Notes under the pieces: model-generated
The model's database searches: none
What the model saw: the letters and a program-made list of their open reading frames with translations, nothing else
What the model was told of the DNA's origin: nothing
Assembly (NCBI GenBank): GCA_002369025.1
Contig: DFDV01000015.1
Location: 1-10,913 of the forward strand
Length of the DNA: 10,913 nt
DNA from: Treponema sp. UBA3819
Lineage (GTDB): Bacteria; Spirochaetota; Spirochaetia; Treponematales; Treponemataceae
Reading direction: 5' to 3'
Made by a program: the position numbers and the translations under genes
In this document: positions 1-7,100 of the stretch, one piece after another
Layout of the letters: every line of letters begins with the position of its first letter
Numbering within the stretch: position 1 is the stretch's first letter

Positions 1-3000
1 CCTCCTGTTCAGCCCTTACTTCGCTAGATCTATCCGGCTTTAATACATCGGCAGTAACACAAATGAGTAGTATGTTCGACTCCTGTTCAGCCCTTACTTT
101 GCTTGATCTATCTGGCTTTGATACATCGGCAGTAACACAAATGAGTAGTATATTCTCCTTCTGTCGTATTCTTACTACCATTTATGTATCTTCCTCCTTT
201 GATACCACAAATGTTACGGCTTCATCCTTTATGTTCACGAGCTGTTCAGCCTTAACGGGCGGAGCGGGGACTACATTTGACAGCAATCACACTGATAAAA
301 CTTACGCCCGCATTGATGGAGGAACGGCGGCACCGGGGTACTTTACGGAAAAAATCCTGCTGTCAATCCTTTATGTTTCAGACACTACAAAATCTCCCGC
401 CGGCAATGATGATAGCGGTAACGGCACGGAAAGCGCGCCCTATGCTACCATTGCAAAAGCCTTTACCCATATCAATGAAGCGGCGACAGCAGGCAAGGAC
501 TGGGAAATCAGAATCAGCGGTTCCTTTGGCGGTGCAAATACCATACCTTCCGGCCTTGCGGCTCAGTCCCTTACCCTTGTTGGCGTAAACTATGGCGTAG
601 AAACCGAAGGCGCCCATGACGGCTTCTGGGGAGCGGAGGCAAGAAATGTCATTTCACTAACGCTGGCCGCAGACATCCCTGTGACCCTGAAAAAAATATA
701 TATTTCAGGCGGAAATCCGGCCCTTTCCGTTACAGGCAGCGGAGAAGTCACGCTTGAGCAGTCTGGCGTGAACGGCAATGTCCAGGGCATCAACATTTCA
801 GGCAATGCGAATGTTACTGTGTCCGGCTCATGGATTGCAGAAAACACTGGCAGCACCAATGGCGGCGGCATTTACAAGGCAGGCAGCGGTACCCTTACCA
901 TTAAAGACAGTACCGTAGAAAAGAACACTGCTTCGGAAAAAGGTGGCGGTGTCTATGTTGCCGCCGGTTCTTTACTGCTTGGAGAAAACGGCTATATCGG
1001 TCAGCTGAAAGACACTTCAGAACACGGTAATACTGCTCTGAGAGGCGGTGGCATCTACATTGCAGGAGGTGCCTCATTAAGAATGGAAGACAAGTCTGGC
1101 GTTATCTGTAACAAGGCAAACGATGGCGGCGATGGCGGCGGTGTCTACTCTGACGGTACCTTTACCATGGCAGGCGGCACAATCAACGGCAACACTGGCG
1201 GAGGCATATATAACACTGCTTCGGGAACTATATTCATGTACGGTTCTGCCGTGGTTGGCGACAGTTCTAAGACAGAGACCGCGACAGCAGGCGCATACGC
1301 AAACAAAGGAAGCGGAATCACCTCTCAAGGAACGGTGTATCTCGGCTACTCTGACTCAGGCACGAAAGTGCCTCTTACTGGTGGCATATATTACAACTGT
1401 GACTGCGGAATCGGACTGCTAAACGGCACGCTCTTTATGGATTCGGGAAATATTTCATATAACTGGGGAAGGGGCGTGTATGTAGGAAGCGATGACTATA
1501 ATAAATACGGCACCTTTACCATGACTGGCGGCACGATACAGGGAAACGCTTGTGACGGACCGGGCGGCGGTGTGTACTGCGGCTATCACGGCAGGTTCAC
1601 CATGAACGGCGGCACCGTCAGCGGCAACACGGCGACAAATGGCGGAGGAGTCGCCATTGCAAACCTCCTCTCATCCTTTACCATGACGGACGGCACGATA
1701 AGCGGCAACACGGCGACAGGAAACGGTGGCGGCGTGTATATCGCGGCCAACACCTTTACGATGAGCGGAGGAACGATAAGTTCAAATGCAAGCGGCAGCT
1801 ATGGCGGCGGCATCTATAATTCAGTCGATGCAAGCGCCTGTATCTACGGCACCGCAGTCATCGGAGACAGTTCCCAATCAACTGCCGCCACAGCAACATC
1901 TTGCTCAAACACTGCAGAGGAGGGCGGGGGAATCTACAGCCTTGGCAGACTGTATTTTGGCTACAGTTCCTATACCGATGAGGAGACAAATACACCCGCT
2001 GCCTTTAGTGGCGGCATCTGCTGCAACTACGCAGGCATGGGCGGCGGCATCTTGGTTGCCGGCGGAACAATGATTGCGAATGCACTCCCCCTCAATTACA
2101 ACGGCTCAGACGGCGGCGGCGGGGGATTGTTTGTTGATGTCGGAAGCGGCACGGTAACAATCAATGACTGTGCTGTTTCCGGAAACTTTTCTACAGATGA
2201 CGGCGGCGGCATTCTGCTTATGAGCGGCAACATGTCCATTCTTGGCGGCACGATAGCGGCAAACGCATCAGCAAACAACGGTGGAGCAATCGGAATGCTT
2301 GATGACACAAGCCTTATCCTTGGCGGCGGCATTTCCATTCCCTTTGGTGGAGATGTCAGGCAGAATGATGTCTATATGAACAAGACCAATTGCTACGTGC
2401 AGATTGCCTCTGCGCTGACGGCTTCCCTTCCTCTTGCCACCATTACCCCGGAAGAATATACTGCGGGAACGCAAATCCTCACGCTTGCCTCTGGAGCCGG
2501 CACAACGCTGGCGGCAGAATCTGGAAAGTTTTCGGTAACGCAAGATTCATCAAATCCTGATACTCCGTGGCGGATAGATACTGAGGGAAAACTGAAAGAT
2601 AAATATGGGGACAAAGATTCATCAGAAGATTACGCTGTTGGTGATATTGTTTTCAACGATGGCTCGGCTCTCCCTTATACATCAGGTCTTACCCTTACGA
2701 ACTCTCAAAAGGCTGCCGCAATAGCCCTGATTTTCTACAAAGGAACAGACTTGAACAGTGGTGACAACACTGCAACTAACCGCACTTTAGGTGTAGGTCT
2801 CAAACACAACAAGAGCCTTGTTTCCTGGTGTAGATCTTCTGCAAAAGCTTACAGCACGAACATCACGACAATACAATGTCCTCCAAGCGGACCGGACAGA
2901 CAATACACCTTTGAAGGCGACAAAAACGGAAGTGACAATCTGGAGCAGATTGCTGACTTTCTGGGGGAAAACAATGATACAGGAGTTGGAGAAAACAGCA

Positions 3001-3377
3001 CAAAAACAAAAGAAGAGGCCGCGGCGCTGTATCCTGCCTTCTATTTTGCAAAGAACTACAAGGATGTCTCCGGCAGCAATGTGAGCGGAACTGCTTATGA
3101 GGAAGGCTGGTATTTACCAAGTATTGCAGAACTCTTCCAGGTTTATGTGAAAGGCAGGGGATCTTCCAAAGTCTTTGCCATAGATGAGGCAAGTCAGGCT
3201 CTTGGCGGAGATACGTTTGGATCAAGCTATTACTGGTCGTCGTCCCAGAGCAATGAAGGAGACTATGGCGCTTACAATCTCTTTTTAGACTCTGGACGCT
3301 ATACCGGTGATGGGTGCTATAAAAGTATCAACAAATACAGCGGCAGCATGGCTGTTTGTTGTATCCGCGAGTTCTAG
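1..3377 (+). CDS. Large repetitive surface protein: BspA-type LRR, GGGIY beta-helix, YWSSSQ C-terminal domain (5' end outside window)
   Basis: The frame is open from the left edge (first full codon at 3), so the ATG at 63 lies inside a repeat and is not the start; any signal peptide is outside the window. Three parts follow in order. About 3-340 holds BspA/DUF285-like 26-residue leucine-rich repeats (SCSALT.LDLSGF.TSAVTQMSS) closed by a DSNHTDKTYARIDGG...GYFT end cap. About 360-2580 starts with YVSD...GNGTESAPYATI and continues with some 15 GGGIY/GGGVY turns and FTM.GGTISGNTA units, typical of right-handed parallel beta-helix or Pmp-like surface proteins. About 2615-3374 is a C-terminal domain with AVGDIVFNDGSA, GWYLPSIAEL, YYWSSSQ and a CCIREF end, of the DUF1566/C-type-lectin-like kind. 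A role in adhesion or surface display is inferred. The final codon is TAG; no intrinsic terminator with a U tract follows closely. Family placement is solid; the exact ligand is unknown. Confidence 0.85.
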   Translation, partial: SCSALTSLDLSGFNTSAVTQMSSMFDSCSALTLLDLSGFDTSAVTQMSSIFSFCRILTTIYVSSSFDTTNVTASSFMFTSCSALTGGAGTTFDSNHTDKTYARIDGGTAAPGYFTEKILLSILYVSDTTKSPAGNDDSGNGTESAPYATIAKAFTHINEAATAGKDWEIRISGSFGGANTIPSGLAAQSLTLVGVNYGVETEGAHDGFWGAEARNVISLTLAADIPVTLKKIYISGGNPALSVTGSGEVTLEQSGVNGNVQGINISGNANVTVSGSWIAENTGSTNGGGIYKAGSGTLTIKDSTVEKNTASEKGGGVYVAAGSLLLGENGYIGQLKDTSEHGNTALRGGGIYIAGGASLRMEDKSGVICNKANDGGDGGGVYSDGTFTMAGGTINGNTGGGIYNTASGTIFMYGSAVVGDSSKTETATAGAYANKGSGITSQGTVYLGYSDSGTKVPLTGGIYYNCDCGIGLLNGTLFMDSGNISYNWGRGVYVGSDDYNKYGTFTMTGGTIQGNACDGPGGGVYCGYHGRFTMNGGTVSGNTATNGGGVAIANLLSSFTMTDGTISGNTATGNGGGVYIAANTFTMSGGTISSNASGSYGGGIYNSVDASACIYGTAVIGDSSQSTAATATSCSNTAEEGGGIYSLGRLYFGYSSYTDEETNTPAAFSGGICCNYAGMGGGILVAGGTMIANALPLNYNGSDGGGGGLFVDVGSGTVTINDCAVSGNFSTDDGGGILLMSGNMSILGGTIAANASANNGGAIGMLDDTSLILGGGISIPFGGDVRQNDVYMNKTNCYVQIASALTASLPLATITPEEYTAGTQILTLASGAGTTLAAESGKFSVTQDSSNPDTPWRIDTEGKLKDKYGDKDSSEDYAVGDIVFNDGSALPYTSGLTLTNSQKAAAIALIFYKGTDLNSGDNTATNRTLGVGLKHNKSLVSWCRSSAKAYSTNITTIQCPPSGPDRQYTFEGDKNGSDNLEQIADFLGENNDTGVGENSTKTKEEAAALYPAFYFAKNYKDVSGSNVSGTAYEEGWYLPSIAELFQVYVKGRGSSKVFAIDEASQALGGDTFGSSYYWSSSQSNEGDYGAYNLFLDSGRYTGDGCYKSINKYSGSMAVCCIREF
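3..158 (+). repeat. Tandem 78-bp direct repeats encoding 26-residue BspA-type LRR units
   Basis: Two almost identical DNA units begin at 3 and 81 (tcctgttcagccc and onward through gcagtaacacaaatgagtag), 78 bp apart, differing at only a few positions. They encode the 26-residue SCSALT..LDLSGF unit. A third, diverged unit follows. The array continues beyond the left edge, so the copy number cannot be counted. Near-identity at DNA level, not only at protein level, suggests recent duplication or ongoing homogenisation. Confidence 0.85.
1158..1790 (+). repeat. FTM-GGTISGNTA beta-helix repeats with nearly identical DNA blocks
   Basis: Units of the type acctttaccatg..ggcggcac.at recur at about 1158, 1510, 1592, 1674 and 1753. 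The 18-bp block agcggcaacacggcgaca is identical at 1620 and 1701, an 81-bp (27-residue) spacing. A higher-order duplication also exists: the GGGIYN.....YG.AV.GDSS module begins at 1197 and again at 1803, 606 bp (202 codons) apart, each copy followed by LYFGYS/VYLGYS and a GGI.YN or GGICCN stretch. The repeats fit successive coils of a beta-helix. Confidence 0.75.
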
Positions 3378-3549
3378 CGCATCTGCGCAAGGGATTGTAG
3401 CACCGCCGCAGGCGTTCGTCGGTCGGCAAGCAACCGTAGGTTGCGGCGAATGGAGCGCGGTTAGCGCGGAAGTGCGAAAAGCCCGACCGCCGTTTGGTGA
3501 GCGTAGCCGAACCAGACGGCGGATGTGCCCTTATTATCTTGTGTAAGGA
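3378..3549. repeat. GC-rich intergenic block of nested hairpins, REP-like
   Basis: No credible gene is seen between the surface-protein stop and the next promoter. The stretch is a series of inverted repeats: GCGC/GCGC at 3377-3388, GCAACC-gta-GGTTGC at 3430-3444, GCGC-ggtta-GCGC at about 3455-3467, and a 12-bp stem at 3487-3498 pairing with 3511-3522 (one G-T wobble, 12-base loop). No U-rich run follows the last stem, so it is not a classical terminator. The composition is richer in G and C than the neighbouring genes. It may be a copy of a genome-wide repeat family, which one window cannot show. Confidence 0.6.
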
Positions 3550-3577
3550 TTGACAAATCAGCGGAATGTGGTATAGT
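3550..3577 (+). promoter_or_regulatory. Promoter of the putative antisense antitoxin RNA
   Basis: The -35 box is a perfect TTGACA at 3550-3555, followed by a 16-bp spacer and the -10 box TATAGT at 3572-3577 (5 of 6 consensus). The predicted start site is near 3584. No start codon with a usable spacing follows the AAAGGAG at the start of the transcript, so the product is best read as a non-coding RNA. The better match to consensus than the opposing promoter fits an antitoxin RNA made in excess. Confidence 0.7.
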
Positions 3578-3614
3578 AAAAGAAAAGGAGCACCCGCGAC
3601 AAGCGTCTTGCCCC
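3578..3614 (-). terminator. Candidate terminator of the toxin mRNA
   Basis: Read on the minus strand, GGGGCA (3614-3609) can pair with TGCTCC (3592-3587), six pairs including one G-U. An inner GAC/GTC stem sits in the loop, and TTTTCTTTT follows directly (3586-3578). If used, the toxin mRNA would run from about 3865 to about 3578 (roughly 288 nt) and cover the whole antisense RNA. The stem is modest, so this is less certain than the plus-strand terminator. Confidence 0.45.
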
Positions 3615-3690
3615 ACAAATTGGTTTAAAGTCTAACTTTTCCGTCAGACTTCGCCCACTCTGTGGATCAGACAGGGTGGGCTATTTTTTT
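3584..3690 (+). ncRNA. Putative antisense RNA (type I antitoxin), about 107 nt
   Basis: The predicted transcript runs from the TTGACA-16-TATAGT promoter to an intrinsic terminator. It would fold into three stem-loops: a 5' one at 3587-3614 (GGAGCA/TGCCCC with inner GAC-aagc-GTC), a middle one at 3628-3651 (AAGTCT/AGACTT plus two further pairs) and the 3' terminator stem at 3653-3681. It lies opposite the 3' end of the 36-codon minus-strand ORF and its 3' untranslated region, so the two RNAs are complementary over most or all of its length. Convergent 3' overlap is the layout known from TxpA/RatA, BsrG/SR4 and Fst. Expression and function are inferred. Confidence 0.55.
3653..3690 (+). terminator. 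Strong rho-independent terminator of the antisense RNA
   Basis: GCCCACTCTGT (3653-3663) pairs with ACAGGGTGGGC (3671-3681), an 11-bp stem with one G-U wobble and a 7-base loop, followed by tattttttt (3682-3690). The right arm overlaps the TAG stop of the opposing peptide ORF (3683-3681), so the same hairpin forms in the toxin mRNA directly after its stop. On the minus strand it lacks a U tract and may act as a 3' stabiliser there. Confidence 0.85.
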
Positions 3691-3791
3691 ACTCGCTTTC
3701 CTTTTTTCCGTCTACGGAGAAGGCGCTGAATAATGTCGATGCCAAGCTGAATGACACGAAGTGCCAAATCAAGAATTTCATACAAACTCAT
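3681..3791 (-). CDS. Putative type I toxin: 36-residue amphipathic cationic peptide
   Basis: This short ORF has ATG at 3791-3789, TAG at 3683-3681, and a strong Shine-Dalgarno GGGAGG (3802-3797) five bases before the start. The peptide begins MSLYEILDLALRVIQ and ends in a tail of nine Arg/Lys in its last eleven residues. Within residues 3-25 the polar residues E5, D8, R12, Q15, D19, Q22 and R26 recur every 3-4 positions, placing a narrow polar stripe on an otherwise Leu/Ile/Val helix. That is the design of membrane-acting type I toxins such as TisB; no sequence homology is claimed. It has its own promoter (3872-3900), a leader of about 74 nt and a convergent antisense RNA. It could instead be a small membrane or regulatory peptide. 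That it is translated is likely; that it is toxic is inferred from architecture. Confidence 0.65.
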   Translation of the reverse strand: MSLYEILDLALRVIQLGIDIIQRLLRRRKKGKRVKK

Positions 3792-3871
3792 AGCAGCCTC
3801 CCAAACAAGAATTCCAGCCATGTGGCCGTTCGAGTTCGGGGGCAATCCGCCCATGTCACGGGTGCAGATAA

Positions 3872-3900
3872 AGTATACTATATTTTTGTGTCGATTACAA
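3872..3900 (-). promoter_or_regulatory. Promoter of the putative toxin mRNA
   Basis: Read on the minus strand, TTGTAA (3900-3895) is followed by a 17-bp spacer and TATACT (3877-3872). The start site is expected near 3865, giving a 5' leader of about 74 nt before the peptide ATG. The leader contains short inverted repeats (GGGC-ggatt-GCCC and GCCA-CA-TGGC) that could modulate ribosome access. The -35 is weaker than that of the opposing RNA. Confidence 0.6.
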
Positions 3901-4179
3901 CAATAATTTGAATAGTATGATGAAAAAAGTTATCCAGTCGAGGGGTGTCATGCAAACGGTATGTGTCACACTGACGAGAACTGTCATGCTGAACCTAGGG
4001 AGCGACGGCTGTAAACCGGCAAGCGAGCCTCTGATAAGCTGTGCTGCGATGGGGCAGGCATCTCGCGCACAGCATTCTGTAATTCCCGCGTGTAGTCTTC
4101 TGTCATTCCCGCGCTCAAGGGCTTCCGTTGTTGCCCTTGCTTTGACGCGGGAATCCCCCTGTATGAGATTGCCCGGCCG
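3901..4179. repeat. Palindrome-rich intergenic region with REP/MITE-like inverted repeats
   Basis: There is no credible gene here. Two sizeable inverted repeats are visible. The first is 4038-4073: GCTGTGC pairs with GCACAGC and, after a one-base bulge, GCG pairs with CGC, with more partial pairing inside. The second is 4105-4154: ATTCCCGCG (4105-4113) and CAAGGGC (4116-4122) pair with GCCCTTG (4133-4139) and CGCGGGAAT (4146-4154). An extra ATTCCCGCG copy lies at 4082-4090. TGTCATGC also occurs twice between 3946 and 3990. The ATTCCCGCG element resembles dispersed palindromic repeats. Lying 26 bp past the addA stop, the second stem may also protect or end that mRNA, though no U tract follows. 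Confidence 0.55.
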
Positions 4180-7100
4180 CTAAAGCTTGTCTGTAATCTC
4201 CAGACTTTCGTCAAAGCGAAGGTAGTAAAGCCAGCAGCGTATGGCACTTCTGTCACAGCCCAAAAGACGGGCGGCGGCGGTTCTGTAGCAGGACTGCTGG
4301 GCATAGTAGATTTCTGGTGCCATGGTCTGGTCTGTCTTGTAGTCTACCAGTGTGTAGGCGGGAGCCTCTTTTGTGCTTTCCGCATTCTCAAAAAGCAGGT
4401 CTATTGAGCCTGTAATGAGCATTTTTTCAGGCCTTCCGGTCAGGCTTTCGTCCTGCAGACTGCTGCGGAAAGCATATTCTGCCTTTACCAGTTTTTCGCT
4501 CTCCTTAGCCGCTTGCAGTGCTTTTCCCAGGGAGCTTCCTGCAAAAGTTTCCGCCATCTTTCTGACGGCCGCAAGCACAATTTCCTGTTCGCTTTCCCTG
4601 AGGTTTTTGTAGAGTTTTGTTTCCGGTTCATAGTCTGCGGGCAACTTTCCTTTTGCGGCGGCTTCCAGACAGTCATGGGCCAGAGTTCCAAAGTCCGCGT
4701 AGCCAAAGGCGGCATTTTGCAGGAGACCTGCATATTCGGTTTTTGCTCCGCTGTCAGCGTCCGCATTTCCGTCCGCCGCCCCGGCATATTTCTCCACAAT
4801 GCTGTTTATTTTTTCAGCATAGGGGTCAGGCTTTTTCGGTTGAATTTTTTCCTCACTGCCGTCTGCCTTTTCCAGTGCGCTGGGAGTCGTTCTCAGGAGG
4901 CTTTCCGGCTGGCTTTCCAGGCTTGCGGCGGCCTTGTGAACCGCTTTCAGGGTGCAAATCAAATCAGCACGGTTTCCCTGAGGACTCTTTTCTTTCTGAC
5001 CTTCCTGCATATCCCTTGTTTCCGGTTCAAACTGCAAAAAATCAAAGGGAGCGCCTTCTTTGTAGACCGGGCTGTCTTTTGCGTAATCCAGGTCGTCATC
5101 TTTCCATTCAGGATAATAAGCGTCCATCTGCTTTTCAATCAGCTTCAGGTTTACATCTTCCTTGTCATCTGAATCCTTACTGCTTGAATTGGCAAAGGCT
5201 CCCACCACAAAAACATCTTCTTCTGCCCGGGTAATTGCCACGTAGACAAGCCGCCTGAACTCAGCCCTTTCCATTTTTTTCAGTTTTTCTTTTGTAATCT
5301 GGGCAAAATAGTTTGACTTTCCTTTTTCAGGCTTTATGCTCAGTCCGTATTTTTCGTCAAAAAAGAGTTCGGAGCTTTCGTTTTTGCTTCTTGCACCTAC
5401 GCAGCCGGTAATAAAGACATGCTTGTACTGCAGGCCCTTGCTTTTGTGAATGGTCAGAATCTGCACGCCGTCTTCTTTTTCCACCGGATACGACACTTCT
5501 TTTGCGTTCAGGTCAGCTTCTTCTGCAAAACCGGATTTTTCTTTGTTGCGCAGAATGGCCAGCTGGTCTACAAACCATGCCACGCCTTTTCCTTTTTCAT
5601 CGCACTGGCGGGCAAGTTCGTAGAGCATGTCAAACTCTTCCGCAGAAAGTGCAGTCTTTTTGGAAAGCATGCTTTCGTAGCGGTAGCCGGCCTTGTCCCA
5701 GAGAACTTCAAGGGTTCTGGTAAGGGGCCTGCTCAATACGGAATTCCCTTCTTCTTCAAAAAATGACCTTGCCTTTTCATAACGCTTCTGGTCTTCTTCT
5801 TCCAGTTTTACATTGGCCGGAAGTCCGCTGCTTTCTTCTTCCATGCTGGCAAGAATTGTTTCCAGAGCGTTTTCGCTCAGGCCCGCAAGGGGGGAAGTAA
5901 GGTAGGCCGCCTTTGCACTTGCATCGGCCGGATATACGCAGAGCCGCAAAAAATTGTAAAGGTCAAAAATCAGTCCCGAAGAAAAAATGTTTGCATTCTG
6001 GTCCACAGTGTAGGGAATAGCTGCCGCATTCAGATATTTTATGAGGGCAGAGCGGTGTGAGCGTGATTTTTCCAGAATGGCAATGTCGCTGTATTTTGTC
6101 GCCTTTACTTCCCTGATTTTTTTTGCGATAAAGGCGGCAATCTGCTCATTTTCATCCAGATAGTCTTTTCTCTCGTCCGGACTTTCAAGTTTGTTGTCAG
6201 CAAAATATTTTTTGTTCAAAAGGCAGACGTGCAGGGGAACTGTTTTTTCAGTCAAATTTTCTTCTGCCATCTCGCAGTTCTTCTGGGAATCATACTTTTT
6301 GGCATTCATGCTGTACCGGGCTTCAAAAGACTCCGTCAGACCGCTGTCAAAAATGCCGTTTTCTCCGCCAAAGAGCCTGTTAAAAGATGTGAGCAGGGGT
6401 GCCCTGGAGCGGTAATTGTATTCCATCGGAAGAAAACTTTCATCGCCAAACTGCTTTTTAAAATCTTCCTTCAGCTCGTTAAAGACTGCAACATCTGCTC
6501 CCCTGAATTTGTAGATTGACTGCTTTTCGTCTCCCACAAAAAAGAGCTTGTCCCCGGCAATATGTTCAACTCCCGGCATCGGGCCCGCAGAAGACGGAGA
6601 CGAAATCAAAAAGAGCAGGTCACGGTTTTCGCCGTTGTTGTCCTGAAACTCATCAATCATGATTTTGTCGTAGGCTGCATTTTCCTGGTCACGCAGGTCA
6701 TTTTCTTCCCTCAGAATCTTCAGAGCCATCTTCTGCACATCCCGGAATGTCAGGTTTCCCGTAATGCGCTTGGTCCGGTTAATCTCGGCAAGAAAAGTGT
6801 CCAGCAGTGCAAAAAGAGCCTCAATCGCGTCCGCCTGCTTCAGATACATCGCCAGCGGTTCCAGAAATGGCATCGTTTTTTTCTTAAAGACACTGACAAG
6901 GGACTGTAAGGGTTTTGTATGGCCATTCGGTGGAAAGAGATCCTGAATTTTTTTGACCTTTTCATAAATTTTGGGCGCCACCGCTTCCAGCGGCCGGGCT
7001 TTCCGCGGTTCCACTTTCGTTCCATTGCCTTGCGGCAACGCTTCCGCGCCGCTCCAATCCCTGGCGCTTTTCAGACAGCTGCAAAGTTTTCTGCAGACAT

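Noticed and set aside
3487..3522. The 12-bp stem as terminator of the surface-protein gene
   Set aside because: It lies about 110 bp past the stop and is not followed by a U-rich run, so an intrinsic terminator cannot be supported.
3307..3546. A plus-strand ORF bridging the surface-gene end and the hairpin block
   Set aside because: It overlaps the end of the large gene in another frame and encodes an Arg/Pro-rich stretch produced by the GC-rich hairpins.
3584..3620. A short plus-strand peptide after the AAAGGAG at the start of the antisense RNA
   Set aside because: No ATG, GTG or TTG lies at a workable distance. The nearest TTG is about 18 bases away, and the RNA is better explained as non-coding.
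3908..4183. A 91-codon plus-strand ORF over the palindromic intergenic region
   Set aside because: Its residues come from translating the ATTCCCGCG repeats, there is no convincing ribosome site, and composition is not protein-like. I read it as a spurious ORF.
4513..5172. A 219-codon plus-strand ORF opposite addA
   Set aside because: It is a shadow of the minus-strand addA-like gene, whose motifs are complete. The translation is rich in Phe, Cys and Arg without domain signal.
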